From positions 31,218,001 through 31,282,000 of the forward strand of contig OX463824.1 in NCBI GenBank assembly GCA_949825045.1: 64,000 nt of DNA, written 5' to 3'. The DNA is from Argyresthia goedartella. Its lineage: Eukaryota > Arthropoda > Insecta > Lepidoptera > Argyresthiidae. Under the pieces are notes generated by a model. The model saw nothing but the letters and a program-made list of their open reading frames with translations, made no database searches and was not told the DNA's origin. Below, one piece after another: positions 43,450-53,879 of the stretch; the first letter of the stretch is position 1; each line of letters begins with the position of its first letter. A program made the translations under genes and the position numbers.

Positions 43450-44880
43450 CGTGGCCGATGGTGCAATGCTCTCAAGTGGAAGGAGGAGCCACCCGGCATG
43501 TGCTATATGGCTGGTAAACTGCACCTCCCGCCTTATATACAGCTCCCCGAGCCTCTCTACAGCTTGATAATGAATAAACATCCAGAACAAGATCGGCTTA
43601 TGAACGTTATTCGTAAATATATTAGCTGCTTTCAAATGACGTCGTTCGGAGCTAAACATATAGTGAAAGACGGTTTTATGCCTACTCTTAAAGTTCAAGT
43701 TATACCAGGTATACCATTTGGTTGGAAGTTTGCTGCCAGCACCTCAAAAGGACCCACAGTTTTTACAAATATATTTTGTTGGCCAAGATGATAGAGAAGT
43801 ACAATTGAGGTGCAGTAACTTTCCAGATGTAAAACCAGGCTTAGTCAGACAATTACAGCGAAACGTTTAATGCTTATGTAAGAGACTATAAGATCACACT
43901 AGACAAGGTGCCTGCAGCGTCTAAATAATTTATTTTAGTCATTAATGCTGAGAGGAAGCCACTGGACAGTCACAAGGGTCGTTTCAATGCTTCAACATCA
44001 AATGAGGTGGCTTTAGTAATGGTTGGTTAGCAATTTGAGAAATGAGACATTATCTTTGAAAACCACGATAACTCCTTACAGCGCATTAGTAAAATCCACC
44101 TTACATGCGACGCCCTGCAGTATCCGCTTTTGTTTTGCCGTGGTGAAGATGGGTACTCTATTTCTGTACCTCAGCGTGATCCTAAGACTAAATTAAAACT
44201 TAAAAAGACAGTCTCCGCTGCAAATTTCTATTCTTTTCGTGTTATGATAAGACCAGAAAAAGACAATCACCTGGTGTATTTCCGTTCCTGTTTTAGTCAG
44301 TTTTTGGTTGACATGTAGGCCAAAATAGAGACGGAAAGGTTTAACCTTCTGGTTGTTCCTCGTATAGTTTAATATCAGGAACAACCAGACGTAGCTGAGG
44401 GCTGACAGTAATATAAACTTGCGGGATGCCATAGGGAGGCAGGACGTTGATGGTGGGTAGCTGGGTCAAAAGGTAGTGCTTCCGTCATCTTTTACTGAGG
44501 GACCACGCTATATGCACGAGCGTATACAAGACGCATGACATACGTGCGCTAATACGGCCGTTCTGACCTTTTTATCACATTTACGTGTAATCCTCGATGA
44601 AAAAACATCACAGATATACTTTTACCTTACCAAAAGTCCCACGATCGCCACGACATTATAGCTAGAGGATTTCATCTAAAGGTGAAAAAGATAAACAAAG
44701 GTAATCTGTTTGGGAGATGCGTTGTTATATATTATTGTTATTATTATATACTCTGTAGAATGGCAAAAACGGAGTCTTCCTCACATTCACATCTTGCTAT
44801 GGCTAGATCAGCGTATCACCCCAGACAATCTTGACAATGTTATTTGTGCTGAAATGCCAGACCCAGAACATCGTTAATAT
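43450..44880 (+). pseudogene. Helitron Rep domain, HUH motif intact
   Basis: In pieces on the plus strand: CNALKWKEEPPGMCYMAGKL, LPPYIQLPEPLYSLIMNKHP, RKYISCFQMTSFGAK and KDGFMPTLKVQ. Then RFNASTSNEVALVMVG and ALQYPLLFCRGEDGYSISV, QFLVDM, SSFTEGPRYMHERIQDA, and the nuclease site EWQKRSLPHIHILLWL at about 44760-44810 (HIH is the HUH pair that holds the metal). DNLDNVICAEMPDPEHR follows and family F begins directly after. The catalytic tyrosine region that normally comes next is missing. Several stops and frameshifts make this inactive. The protein would nick and join single strands at the Helitron ends. Confidence 0.85.
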
Positions 44881-44881
44881 A

Positions 44882-46960
44882 GTAAGACATAAGACATAAG
44901 ACATAAGATATTTATTCATAATTTTTTCAATTACATGTCATATTTATATAACTAGGTCTACTACCTACTTAAATAAGCTAACTAGCTACAGTTTAAATAA
45001 TTAGTCATTAAAATCGTGGTCATAATTATAAAAATAAATGCGATCATAACAATTAACAATATCAATATTATTAGGTACTAAGGTACTTCACAAATGATCC
45101 CTTGGAGGTAATAGCGAACTCCTCGTAACTATAGGGTGCCAAGTCAATAAGATGGTTTTTAAGTTTATATTTGAAGGTTTCTGTATTTGGGGCAATTTTT
45201 ATGTTGTCGGGGAGTTTGTTATACATAGTTGGACCCATAACATGGGTCAGTTTGTTGGACTTTTTCAATTTACGCGGTATGCCAGCCAGTTTATGTTCGT
45301 TTCGCGTGGCATACTTGCTGATGTCATTTAGAGTCTTGAACTCGTCTAGGTTTTGCCGAACATACAAAGCAACCTGGAAGATCACTATTGCGGGCACTGT
45401 TAAGATGCCAAGTGATTTGAAGTACGGCCTCGCAGACGTATCTGATGGAACCCGTGCGATGGCACGTACGGCCCTTTTTTGCATGATGAACGCGCGATTC
45501 CAATCCGCTGCGCGTCCCCATAGCTCGGCACCATACTGGAGCAGCGAGTATATAGTGGCCAAGTAGCATGTCCGAACCACTTCGGTTGGAACGCTCCAGG
45601 CCAGACGTCGAAGAGAAAAGCACGCACTTCCCAGCTTCTTGCACAGCTTGTCGATGTGGGCCTCCCAGGTGAGGCCACTGTCCAGCTCGAAGCCGAGAAA
45701 TTCTGCAAAGTTGACTTGCGCAATGTCCTTCCCATCGATATTGACCGCCATTGGTCTCGGGGGCATGCCTGCTAGTCGGAAATGGAGGAATTGGGTCTTT
45801 TTTGCATTAAGTATCAAGCCGTTAGTTTCGAACCATTTCGCGAGTTTGGCGGCTGTTGTGTTGAGTTGAGACTCTAGCTCATCCAGGTTGGAGGCATACA
45901 CTAATCCTGCGACATCGTCGGCTTACATAAGTATGTCAGCGGTCTCTATGTTCTGAGGGAGATCATTGAGCAGCAATGAAAATATTATGTTCGATAGGGA
46001 AGAGCCTTGAGCGACGCCCATCGTTTTTGGGAGTGCGTCAGATCTTACAGAACCCCGATCTCCTACCACTATCTGCGTCCTTTCTCGCATAAAACTTGTA
46101 AGAAGAGCGTGTGATGGGCCGCCTATACCATAATGAGCTAGCTTGGCTGATAGGATTCTGTGGTCCGCTACGTCAAACGCCTTCGACAGGTCGCAGAAGA
46201 GGACGACAACTTGCAGCTTCCGCTCGCGCGCGCTCACGACTCGCCTTATCACTTCGCGCGCCATTGCAGTTGTCGAGCGTTCTTCGCGGTATGCGAACTG
46301 CTGCTTGGATAGCGCATCGGTTTCGGAGAGGTATGCGACTAGTCGCGAGCTGATGCCATTTTCGAAAACTTTTGCGGCCGCTGGAATTACCGACACGGGT
46401 CGATATCTATCTATATCGCTCCTGTGCCCTTTGCCTTTGAAGATGGGTGATATTTTGCTCTTTTTTAGAGTAGTGGAAAAGTTACTATCCTTTAGTCATA
46501 GGTTATACAGGTTAGCTAGAAGCGGGGAGAGAAGTATTGCCGCTAAATTAAATAATTCCATTGAGAGGTCATATATGTCTTTTGTAGGCTTTTTTGGGAT
46601 CACTTTTGTGATTATGCGGTATACCTCATCAGCGTGGAAGGGTCGCAGTCTGAAGGAGCGATCGGCGGGAACGCGCGCCACGGCGAGGGTGGCGCAGGCG
46701 CGCGGCACATCGGCGCGCGGGGTTCCACACGCGGTGGCGGCGTTTATGAACCTTTTGTTCATGGTATCGACCGCTTCCTTCTTATTTGGGATCTTGAAAC
46801 CTTCGGAGTTTTTTAGTACGCCCGTGAAATCCGCTGTGGAAGAACTGTTGTTAACCTTTCCTCGTTCTTTATTTACCAGGATCCACATGGTTTTGCTCGT
46901 GTTTTTACTGTTTTGAATCAGTTTACTGTAATAGGCTGACTTGCTATCCTCTGTACTGTC
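44882..46960 (-). mobile_element. Non-LTR retrotransposon, family F (5'-truncated), inside the Helitron
   Basis: Minus-strand element whose 3' tail is a TTATGTC repeat (plus-strand AAGACAT units at 44883-44910). It carries the reverse transcriptase and C-terminal region but no endonuclease. It interrupts the Helitron Rep, so it is the younger of the two. It is distantly related to family B (shared CDLSKAFD, LLNDLP, FLGFELD/FLGITLD pattern). Confidence 0.8.
45071..46890 (-). pseudogene. Family F reverse transcriptase; Tyr of the YADD box is a stop codon
   Basis: Minus strand. Linker (KTMWILVNKERGK-type region, KIPNKKEAVDTMNKRFINAA), then VSVIPAAAKVFENGISSRL, YREERSTTAMAREVIRRVV, LFCDLSKAFDVADHRIL and MGVAQGSSLSNIIFSLLLND. 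The catalytic box follows: the codon expected for Tyr reads TAA, followed by ADDVAGLVYAS. After this the frame is open to 45071 (GLILNAKKTQFLHFRL, FLGFELDSGLTWEAHIDKL, IMQKRAVRAI, YATRNEHKLAGIPRKLKK). GVAQG in place of GVPQG is a second departure. A frameshift separates the linker near 46440. Confidence 0.8.
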
Positions 46961-48480
46961 AAACCCAAAAATGCAAAATGGCCGCTTCTGTCACGGGGTC
47001 GCACGCGAACTCCGCGCGCTAACGTCCCGTTTCATTAAAATGACGATATCTCTATTTTTTCTATGGGAGCTCTCTAAGAAAGTTATATCGTTGGAATGGC
47101 TTTTAAATAAGCTACCGGATAAAAAATAATAGTCCAGTTTTGCCTAGCAATATATTTTAATTTTAATTTTAAATCTCTTTTTTTTTTCAGTTATTGTAGA
47201 AAGGTCGTTAAAAATGAAAAAATATAGCATTATTTCAAAATGTTTGTAGTTTATTTACATCTAAATACGTTATCGCACATAAATAAATAACAATAACATG
47301 CCTCCCCATACAATAATCCTGGAAAGCAATCACCACAACCACACCACCACTCAATAAGCGCTGGCACGTGACTGACGGCGCGATATTTCATTGCCTCGGT
47401 CAACCACTAATGCTTGCTTTAGAGTAGAAACAAAGGATGTTATGCCTTTCTCCTTCTTTCGGCCACGTTTAGTGGAAGTTTGAGCAAGATAGACAAACGC
47501 TTTGATTAAATAACGGTCCTTATTTACCGCCTTTTACGCATCGGTCAAAATGTGTCCGCGTGACAGACTGGGGTATTTTGCATCGGTCAAAATGTGTCCG
47601 CGTGACAGTCTAGCGTTTTGCTCCCTCTCGTCGTGGAGCAAAACTTACTTTTCCGTATGAAAGATGTGAAATATAATATTTTTAATTCAAAGAACACGTG
47701 TGGCAAGTTTCGTGAGGATCATTTGAAAACTGTGGCCCCTAGACCGAAACTGACAGAATTATATATAGATTCAGACGAAAGCAAAATCGGCCAATCTTGT
47801 CGAAATGGAGCCCTTCGCTCGCTCAGTCAATAAATAAATCGAATACTTGCTTACTTAGAGTGGCGTTGTTTCGAGAATCGGCCTCTCGAGCCAGAGGACC
47901 CGGGCTAGAATTTCGGCTGGGGAGGAAAAAAACAACCCCAGGTCTTGGATATTTACATCTGTGTGACTTCGCAGTTTCTGGTATTTAAGGGCCAGAAGGA
48001 ATATATGTGAACCAATCTCCACTAAGACAAAGAAGATTCTGGCTAGCGAGCTCGCAGAATATCCCCTCATCGAATGCCAATTTAACCGGCTTAATAAAAG
48101 TCACAATACTGTGATTTGTTATGGTTTTAAAATAGATGAATTCTGCTTGTTTTCGACTTGCTGATAGGAGCGTTACTCAGAGCTATTTGATCGATCGACT
48201 TAACTTCTACGCCGCTCAATTCAGAAGCATCTCTCTATTGTTTTGTTCCACAATTGATTAATCGGTGTTGCTGCCACAACTGTACATAGTTTAAAATTGT
48301 AAAGCAGTGATTTATTGACCAATCAGTCAAATCACAGGGGATAGTACTTTAGTTGAAGCTGCATTGTGCTATTGTCCTTCAAAGCTGCGATTGCTATTTA
48401 CAATTATGATAGTTTTCTGTCAACACTCTGATCCTATAAGCCTTTGGGAGAAACACAAACTCGGACGACATCAAACGGCA
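46961..48480. other. No gene recognised; one tandem 42-bp duplication and a SINE-like repeat
   Basis: A 71-codon frame at 47618-47833 lacks motifs. GCATCGGTCAAAATGTGTCC with its following GCGTGACAG is repeated at 47538-47566 and 47580-47608 (about 42-base period). 47850-48060 matches the degenerate repeat at 38465. Confidence 0.45.
47850..48060 (+). repeat. Degenerate SINE-like repeat, copy 2
   Basis: GGCTGGGGAGGAAAAAAACA, CCAGGTCTTGGATATT and GGGCCAGAAGGAATATATG match, in order, the segment at 38520-38620. The tRNA-like head is barely recognisable (GGACCCGGGCTAGAATTTC). Confidence 0.35.
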
Positions 48481-48540
48481 ACTTGAGAAAAACTTGCAAG
48501 ATAGTGCGCAGCTGTTCATAGATGACGTCTACAACAGATG

Positions 48541-49881
48541 AGGATGCAGTGTTAGCTCAAGCAGGACAAAACTTGGCACAATACGGATTGCCTCAGCCAA
48601 AAACATCTGCAGAAATTTTGCGTAATAGAGAAATCTGAGGGAGACCAAATATGATCTCTGCGCCCTGGAAAAGATGGTGTCATATAATGAAGAGTTACTG
48701 AAAGATGAACAGCTTTTTATTTATAAACAGATCCTTGGCAATATTGATAAAGGAGTTGGGCAAATATTTTTCCTGGATGCTCCTGGTGGAACTGAAAAAA
48801 CCTTCCTTATCAATTTGCTATTGGCAAAATGTTTGGGACGAAAGAACAATGGCGCGGAAAGAGGATTTTGAAGCACTAAACAGAACTCTTAAAGACATCA
48901 GAGTAAACGACAACAAGATGGATGGTGTCACTGTGTTGCTAGCTGGAGACTTCCGTCAGACTCTGCCGGTAGTGTCGAGAGGAACCCGAGCTGACGAAGT
49001 TAAAGCTTGCATTAAGGCGTCAAATATTTGGCCCTTAATATAAAAATGTTGGAGGTCTTAAGGTGGAGTTAAGAAAAACATGCGGATGTACTTGAAGGGC
49101 GATGTTTGCGCTGGACAATTCTCCGATCTATCTCCTCCTTAAAATGGGATATGGAGTATATCCGGAAAGTGAAGGCAAGATTACAATTTACCGGTTGTTT
49201 CAACTGTTGACGACCTGAATATATTCAGAAGTCCATAACATACACAGAAAATCCATGGAGTGGCTGTGCGAACGTGCAATTCTGACTCCTACAAACGATC
49301 AGGCTTCCGTCATTATCGATATTTTGTGATACATTAAAGTCATTCGAAGGTGCACAATACCAGTACAAGTCTTTAGATACTGTAGTAGATACGAATGATG
49401 CTGTACAATACCCTGTGGAGTTCCTAAACCACCTTGTATACCGTTTCACACAATTATCCTCAAAGTGGGTGCTCCAGTCATGCTATTGCGAAATCTCAAT
49501 CCACCTAAGTTATGTAATGGGACCAGCTTACGCCTGAAAGCCTTACATAAAAACGTGGCAGAGGCCATTGTATTTACTGGCTGTGCTCGAGGTCAATCTG
49601 TGTATAAACCGCGGATACCACTTATATCGTCAGAGAACCCATTTGAGTTCAAAAGACTACAGTTCTCTCCTAAGGTCTGTTTGGCAATGACGATTCATAA
49701 GTCTCAGGGTCAGTCACTCAAAACAGCAGGAATTGATTTTAGGGGAGACTGCTTTTCGCACGGCCAGTTTGACGTGGCCTGCTCGAGAGTGAGCTCACCT
49801 AGGAGCCTGGTCGTATTTACATCTAAGGGCAGAACCTCTAATTTTGTATATAAAGAGGTACTTTATTTTAGAGGTATATAA
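48541..49881 (+). pseudogene. Helitron PIF1-like helicase domain, disrupted
   Basis: Plus-strand pieces: AQYGLPQP; DEQLFIYKQILGNIDKGVGQ; FFLDAPGGTEKTFLINLLLA, where the Walker A Gly before Lys is Glu. WDERTMARKEDFEALNRTLK (Walker B region) and VTVLLAGDFRQTLPVVSRGT follow, then MEWLCERAILTPTNDQASVI. The last 138 codons (49465-49881) are open: GAPVMLLRNLNPPKLCNGTS, LQFSPKVCLAMTIHKSQGQS, DCFSHGQFDVACSRVSSP and VYKEVLYF. About 50 residues between Walker A and B are missing. The helicase would unwind donor DNA during rolling-circle transposition; this copy cannot. Confidence 0.85.
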
Positions 49882-49992
49882 ATAAAAAAAGAAAGTCTTA
49901 AAAACTGTGAAAAGCAACCTAAAAATTTTATTCACAGTTATCAAAATGTACAATTGGTTCGAAATATATTGACTACAAAAAAACTAATATAA

Positions 49993-50020
49993 TGCGGGCG
50001 AGGCCGCGGGCAAAAACTAG
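49993..50020 (+). other. Helitron 3' terminus: GC hairpin and CTAG
   Basis: GCGGGCGAGGCCGCGGGC can fold on itself and is followed by AAAAACTAG and then T. This is the usual insect Helitron 3' end (short GC-rich hairpin, then CTRR, with insertion before T). It fixes the right boundary of the element at 50020. Confidence 0.85.
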
Positions 50021-50428
50021 TTTAATATTAATAAGTTTTTCTTATTATAAATCATGTAACATTTATTTATGTGCTATTTTTATAAATCATATAAAAATAT
50101 ATGTCGTATATATCATATAAAAATACATACACACATATAACATATAATATACTATACATTAGAATATGATGTTTATACAATTCATTCATCCCCATTTAAA
50201 TCTTCATTCTTCACTCTTTAAAATTTTATTTTGACTATTTTGTAGCAAGTATGTACTTACCTACCTAATTATTATGCCCACTGTAGTATGAATAAGTAAG
50301 TATTAAAGAATTATCATGATAAGGTCCTTACAATAGAGGCTTGCCTTGTGTAAGGACCACTGCTATCTTACTGAAAAACAAAACAATCAAACAATGGACA
50401 AGTCCACCATGCAACTTATTAATAGATA
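50021..50428. other. Intronic AT-rich spacer
   Basis: No gene or repeat family recognised between the Helitron end and the maT-like element. Short inverted pieces near 50325-50365 (AAGGTCCTTAC / GTAAGGACC) are too small to call. Confidence 0.4.
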
Positions 50429-50430
50429 TA

Positions 50431-51743
50431 CACAGTCAGGTCATAAGTTCTGTCATACAATAAAAACTTTTGAATTTAGAACGCTGGCCACAAAAAAGTT
50501 TATTGAATTCGAATTTAGAATTTTTCATGAAAATAAAAATGTGTACTTTTTAGAATTTTCTTCATTTTTAAATATGTAGTGGACACTTAAAGAAGACCGT
50601 GTCGCAGTTATTGCGTTGCATTGTTGCGGTTACGCGCCAATTCAGATTTTCGACTTACTGAAAAATTTGAATATAACCAAAAGATTCGTTTATCGTACCA
50701 TAAAACGATACAATGAAGACTCTAGTGTAGATGACACGTCAAGAAGTGGTCGCCCTCGCTCTGTTAAGACTCCAGCAGTGATAAAAGCTGTGAAGGCGCG
50801 AATTCAAAGAAATCCCATACGTAAGCAGAAACTGTTGGCCCTTCAGATGGGGTTTAGCAGGACCACGGTGAAAAGGGTGTTAAATGAAGACTTAGGGCTA
50901 AGGGCATATCGAAGAAAAACAGGACATCGTTTGGACGCTCGTTTAATGGACCTGAGACTGAAGAGATGCCGCGCTTTGTTGAAGCGGTACGCGGGAAAAA
51001 AGCATCGGGAAATTCTTTTTTCGGATAAAAACAATTTCACCGTGGAAGAGAGCTGCTACAACAAACAAAATGATAAGGTGTACGCACACAGCAATTAAGA
51101 AGCGAGCAACCGTATTCCGCGTGTCCAACGAGGTCATTTTACATCCTCGCTCATGGTTTGGTTGGGAGTCTCTTATTGGGGCTTAACTGAGGTTACATTT
51201 TTGTGAGAAAGGCGTAAAAACGAATGCAGTTGTGTATCAAAATACAGTCCTCAAGAACCTTGTGGAACCTGTTTCTCATACTATGTTTAATAACAGCCAC
51301 TGTGTATTCCAACAAGATTCTGCGCCAGCTCATAGACCGAAAAGCACACAAGACTGGCTGGCAGCGCGTGAAATCGACTTCATCCGGCACGAAGACTGGC
51401 CCTCCTCCAGTCCAGATTTGAGTCCGTTAGATTAGAAGATATGGCAACACTTGGAGGAAAAGGCCTGCTCAAAGCCTCATCCTGATTTGGAGTCACTCAA
51501 GGCATCCTTGATTAAGGCAGCCGCCGATATTGACATGGACCTCGTTCGTGCTGAGATAGACGACTGGCCGCGCAGCATAAAGGCCTGTATTCAAAATCTA
51601 GGGGGTAATTTTGAATAATCTTTATTACCATAAGAATCTATGTTTTATTAAGTTCATTTTGCTATATAAATGTTTACATAAATAATAAACATGTCTAAAT
51701 TATTTCATATTGCACATGTGACAGAACTTATGATCTGACTATG
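50431..51743 (+). mobile_element. maT-like mariner transposon (about 1.3 kb) with 25-bp inverted ends
   Basis: Left end CACAGTCAGGTCATAAGTTC (50431-50455) and right end (51719-51743, reading CATAGTCAGATCATAAGTTC on the minus strand) pair at 23 of 25 bases. Both are flanked by TA, the expected target duplication. The transposase lies inside in the same orientation. The element sits in the predicted host intron. Confidence 0.88.
50581..51618 (+). pseudogene. maT-like (DD37D) transposase, broken
   Basis: The first ATG codon is followed at once by TAG (50576-50581 region). The frame continues as TLKEDRVAVIALHCCGYAPI, a paired-type helix-turn-helix (FVYRTIKRYNEDSSVDDTSR, SGRPRSVKTP, MGFSRTTVKRVLNEDLGLRA) and FSDKNNFTVEES with the first Asp. 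Stops and frameshifts follow, then FQQDSAPAHRPKSTQDWLA with the second Asp and SSSPDLSPLD with the third. Exactly 37 residues lie between the second and third Asp, which is the DD37D signature of the maT group. A TAG follows the third Asp where Tyr is normal. The end is at 51616-51618. Catalytic Asps survive but the frame is dead. Confidence 0.85.
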
Positions 51744-52264
51744 TATATTTATATATATATATATCTGTAAACTGTACTGTTTTAATAATAATAAAAAAAC
51801 TACAAAAATTACGGTTGACATAACCTTGTAACAGCGTAGTATGAATTTGAAATATAAACATAAAACATTGCAATAAACATCGGTTTCTTCATTATTTAAC
51901 ATTTAAATCATCATCAAAAATAACTTATAACATTGTAACCGCACATGATGGTATAGTTCGAATGGTAATTATTTGATATTATAACAAATAAACAATTAAA
52001 TTTTTTAAATCGAAAATGCTGCCCTTCTTCAAAGTTTCATCGTCCTTTCAATCTCGACCTTTCACGATCACATTCTCTCAGCGGCCAGACTTTAATGAAT
52101 TAACAGTGCAATATGATCATTCGTACAATAACCCTTAACTTAGATTTCTAACCTGACCTTGCGATTATTTGATATTGAACCACACTGAGTCATTTTACTG
52201 CGCTTTTCGAGAAATTATAATGAGGTCATAGGTTTATATTTATAATTTGTATTTTTTTCTACAG

Positions 52265-53027
52265 AGGTCTAAGAGTTGAACTTGGAAAAGCACCAAACAA
52301 CGTTTTCCTAAAAGACCCAACAATCTATCGCGATTTATTCGAAAAATTCCATTGGCAGCCAGTCACTAGACTTATGAAGATTGAGAAGACCAACATTGTT
52401 GGCATCACGAATGAATCCATATACTTAGCGTCTCAACAAACTATCAACAATACCACAGCACCGGTGAAACATGAAATAAGTGTTTACACAAACGTTGAAT
52501 ACACCGCTGCTTCTGAATGGTCTAAACATGGGTATAAAGTAAATGATACAGTTTATGAAATGGGCATAAACTTTACTACTCCTAAAGCGATATTCAATTT
52601 CCAACGCAAGTGGAGAGAAGAAGACGTGAAGAGTACTATGGTAAGGTTTGGCACAACTAATCTAGGTTATATGATTGTAAAACCAAATGAAACTGTTGTC
52701 TCGAGACTTTATTGTTTAAAAACCATCATGTTGTTTGAGATTCATTACATAGCAACCTTAGGAGGAAAAGTCATCGCTGACTATGATCCTTTGTATGGAA
52801 AATATCATTTCTATTCTCCAGCTGTAGTGGATATTATGAAAGCTGCTGGTATAAAAAATGGTGTAAGGTCGACAGAGTTATTAGAGCTCCGGTTCTACAG
52901 TGAACCGAGAGTGGAAGTGGGAACACAAGATGTCAATGGAACCTTGGATATTGTGACTCCTTTCAATCCGTTTGCGCGAAATAATAAAAATGTTAATAAA
53001 GAGATAAAACACTGTGTTAATGTATGA
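52265..53027 (+). CDS. Spherulin-2A/YP4-like secreted protein, exon 2
   Basis: The acceptor TTTTTTCTACAG ends at 52264; the exon then reads GLRVELGKAPNNVFLKDPTI, FEKFHWQPVTRL and ESIYLASQQTINNTTAPVKH. An amphipathic, Thr/Asn/Val-rich central region follows (SVYTNVEYTAASEWSKHGYK, GINFTTPKAIFNF, NETVVSRLYCLKTIMLFEIH), then GKVIADYDPLYGKYHFYSPA and a C-terminal EPRVEVGTQDVNGTLDIV. The alternating polar pattern with a long beta-rich centre is that of aerolysin-fold proteins, to which spherulin 2A belongs. In moths the YP4-type member is made by ovarian follicle cells and stored in the egg. Sites NTT, NFT, NET and NGT could be glycosylated. With exon 1 it makes 321 residues with a signal peptide. 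It is the only intact host-type gene in the window. The family call is from memory of the pattern. Confidence 0.65.
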
Positions 53028-53099
53028 TTTAATTATCCTCTTTTTAATAGGTTTACTCTAGGTATTTATGATAAAATTACTATGGTTAATTAGAGCTGT

Positions 53100-53628
53100 G
53101 CCAAACGTGCTCGAGTAAGATTATCACCATGCACTATTGCCAATCTTGCCGAACGTGCTCGAGTAAGATTATCACCATGCACTATTGCCAATCTTGCCGA
53201 ACGTGCTCGAGTAAGATTATCACCATGCACTATTGCCAATCTTGCCGAACGTGCTCGAGTAAGATTATCACCATGCACTATTGCCAATCTTGCCGAACGT
53301 GCTCGAGTAAGATTATCACCATGCACTATTGCCAATCTTGCCGAACGTGCTCGAGTAAGATTATCACCATGCACTATTGCCAATCTTGCCGAACGTGCTC
53401 GAGTAAGATTATCACCATGCACTATTGCCAATCTAGCCGAACGTGCTCGAGTAAGATTATCACCATGCACTATTGCCAATCTTGCCGAACGTGCTCGAGT
53501 AAGATTATAACCATGCACTATTGCCAATCTTGCCGAACGTGCTCGAGTAAGATTATCACCATGCACTATTGCCAATCTTGCCGAACGTGCTCGAGTAAGA
53601 TTATCACCATGCACTATGGCCAATCTTG
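53100..53628. repeat. Tandem array, 11 copies of a 48-bp unit
   Basis: Units start every 48 bases at 53101, 53149 and so on to 53581 (CCGAACGTGCTCGAGTAAG, TTATCACCATGCACTATTGC, CAATCTTG). Copies are almost identical; variants include C to A in the unit at 53485 and T to A in the unit at 53389. Because 48 is a multiple of three, both strands stay open: 183 codons plus (MHYCQSCRTCSSKIIT units) and 188 codons minus (RLAIVHGDNLTRARSA units). The array begins about 70 bases after the stop codon of the host gene, so it may lie in its 3' UTR. Confidence 0.95.
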
Positions 53629-53696
53629 CAATTGTATTGAATATTGTAATATCCATTATAAGAAAGTAATTTTCACATGATTTTCAACTTGTTCAT

Positions 53697-53845
53697 TTGG
53701 CAATTTAAAAATCTCCAGAGGTATTCTGTTGTTGTAGAGAATGTATTGACCCTTGAAAGAATTGCCAACTTTCGTGAGTTTGTACTGGGATGCAGCTAAT
53801 TTGTGATTATTTCTGAGGTTAACAATACAGCTATCTCTAATTTTG
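53697..53845 (+). repeat. Unclassified interspersed repeat, copy 2
   Basis: Direct match to 8968-9120 (AATCTCCAGAGGTAT, GTAGAGAATG, AACTTTCG, ACAGCTATC). Confidence 0.6.
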
Positions 53846-53879
53846 GATAATGTTGAAAGGGTCTTGCTAAAATAAATTG

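Larger units (their letters stand above)
43280..50020 (+). mobile_element. Helitron (rolling-circle transposon), degraded, split by later insertions
   Basis: The N-terminal Rep region, the HUH nuclease motif and the C-terminal helicase lie in the correct order on the plus strand, and the 3' terminus (hairpin plus CTAG) is at 49993-50020. Non-LTR family F (44882-46960) is inserted after the HUH motif. The 5' end (TC) was not identified. Between 46960 and 48480 there is non-Helitron sequence. Confidence 0.85.
41039..52095. repeat. TTAA-bounded inverted-repeat pair spanning most of the intron
   Basis: 41038-41063 and 52071-52096 are a perfect 26-base inverted pair (ATTAAAGTCTGGCCGCTG and its complement). 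Each includes a TTAA (41039-41042 and 52092-52095) at the outer edge, so the termini read TTAA-AGTCTGGCC...GGCCAGACT-TTAA. This is the form expected of a piggyBac-type (TTAA-specific) transposon, here 11 kb because of later insertions. No piggyBac transposase is seen. Confidence 0.5.
40952..52264 (+). other. Predicted 11.3-kb intron filled with mobile DNA
   Basis: It is bounded by GTATAC (40952) and TTTTTTCTACAG (ends 52264). Inside, in order: an S1 SINE, an IS630/Tc1-like element with an inserted family G repeat, a Helitron interrupted by non-LTR family F, a degenerate SINE and a maT-like mariner. Only about 90 bases at the left end and about 170 at the right end fall outside the TTAA-flanked inverted pair. 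Confidence 0.6.

Noticed and set aside
44348..44390. Inverted repeat TCTGGTTGTTCCT with a 16-base loop
   Set aside because: Only 13-bp arms inside degraded Helitron coding sequence; it could be chance or local mutation.
47618..47833. 71-codon frame as a Helitron-encoded extra domain
   Set aside because: The translation shows no similarity I recognise and the stretch lies outside both Rep and helicase segments.
53100..53628. CRISPR-like array
   Set aside because: Units are head-to-tail without variable spacers and the genome is eukaryotic; it is a satellite-type tandem repeat.
53129..53680. 183-codon plus and 188-codon minus frames as repeat-protein genes
   Set aside because: They exist only because the 48-bp unit is a multiple of three without stops; no start context or conserved flanks support translation.
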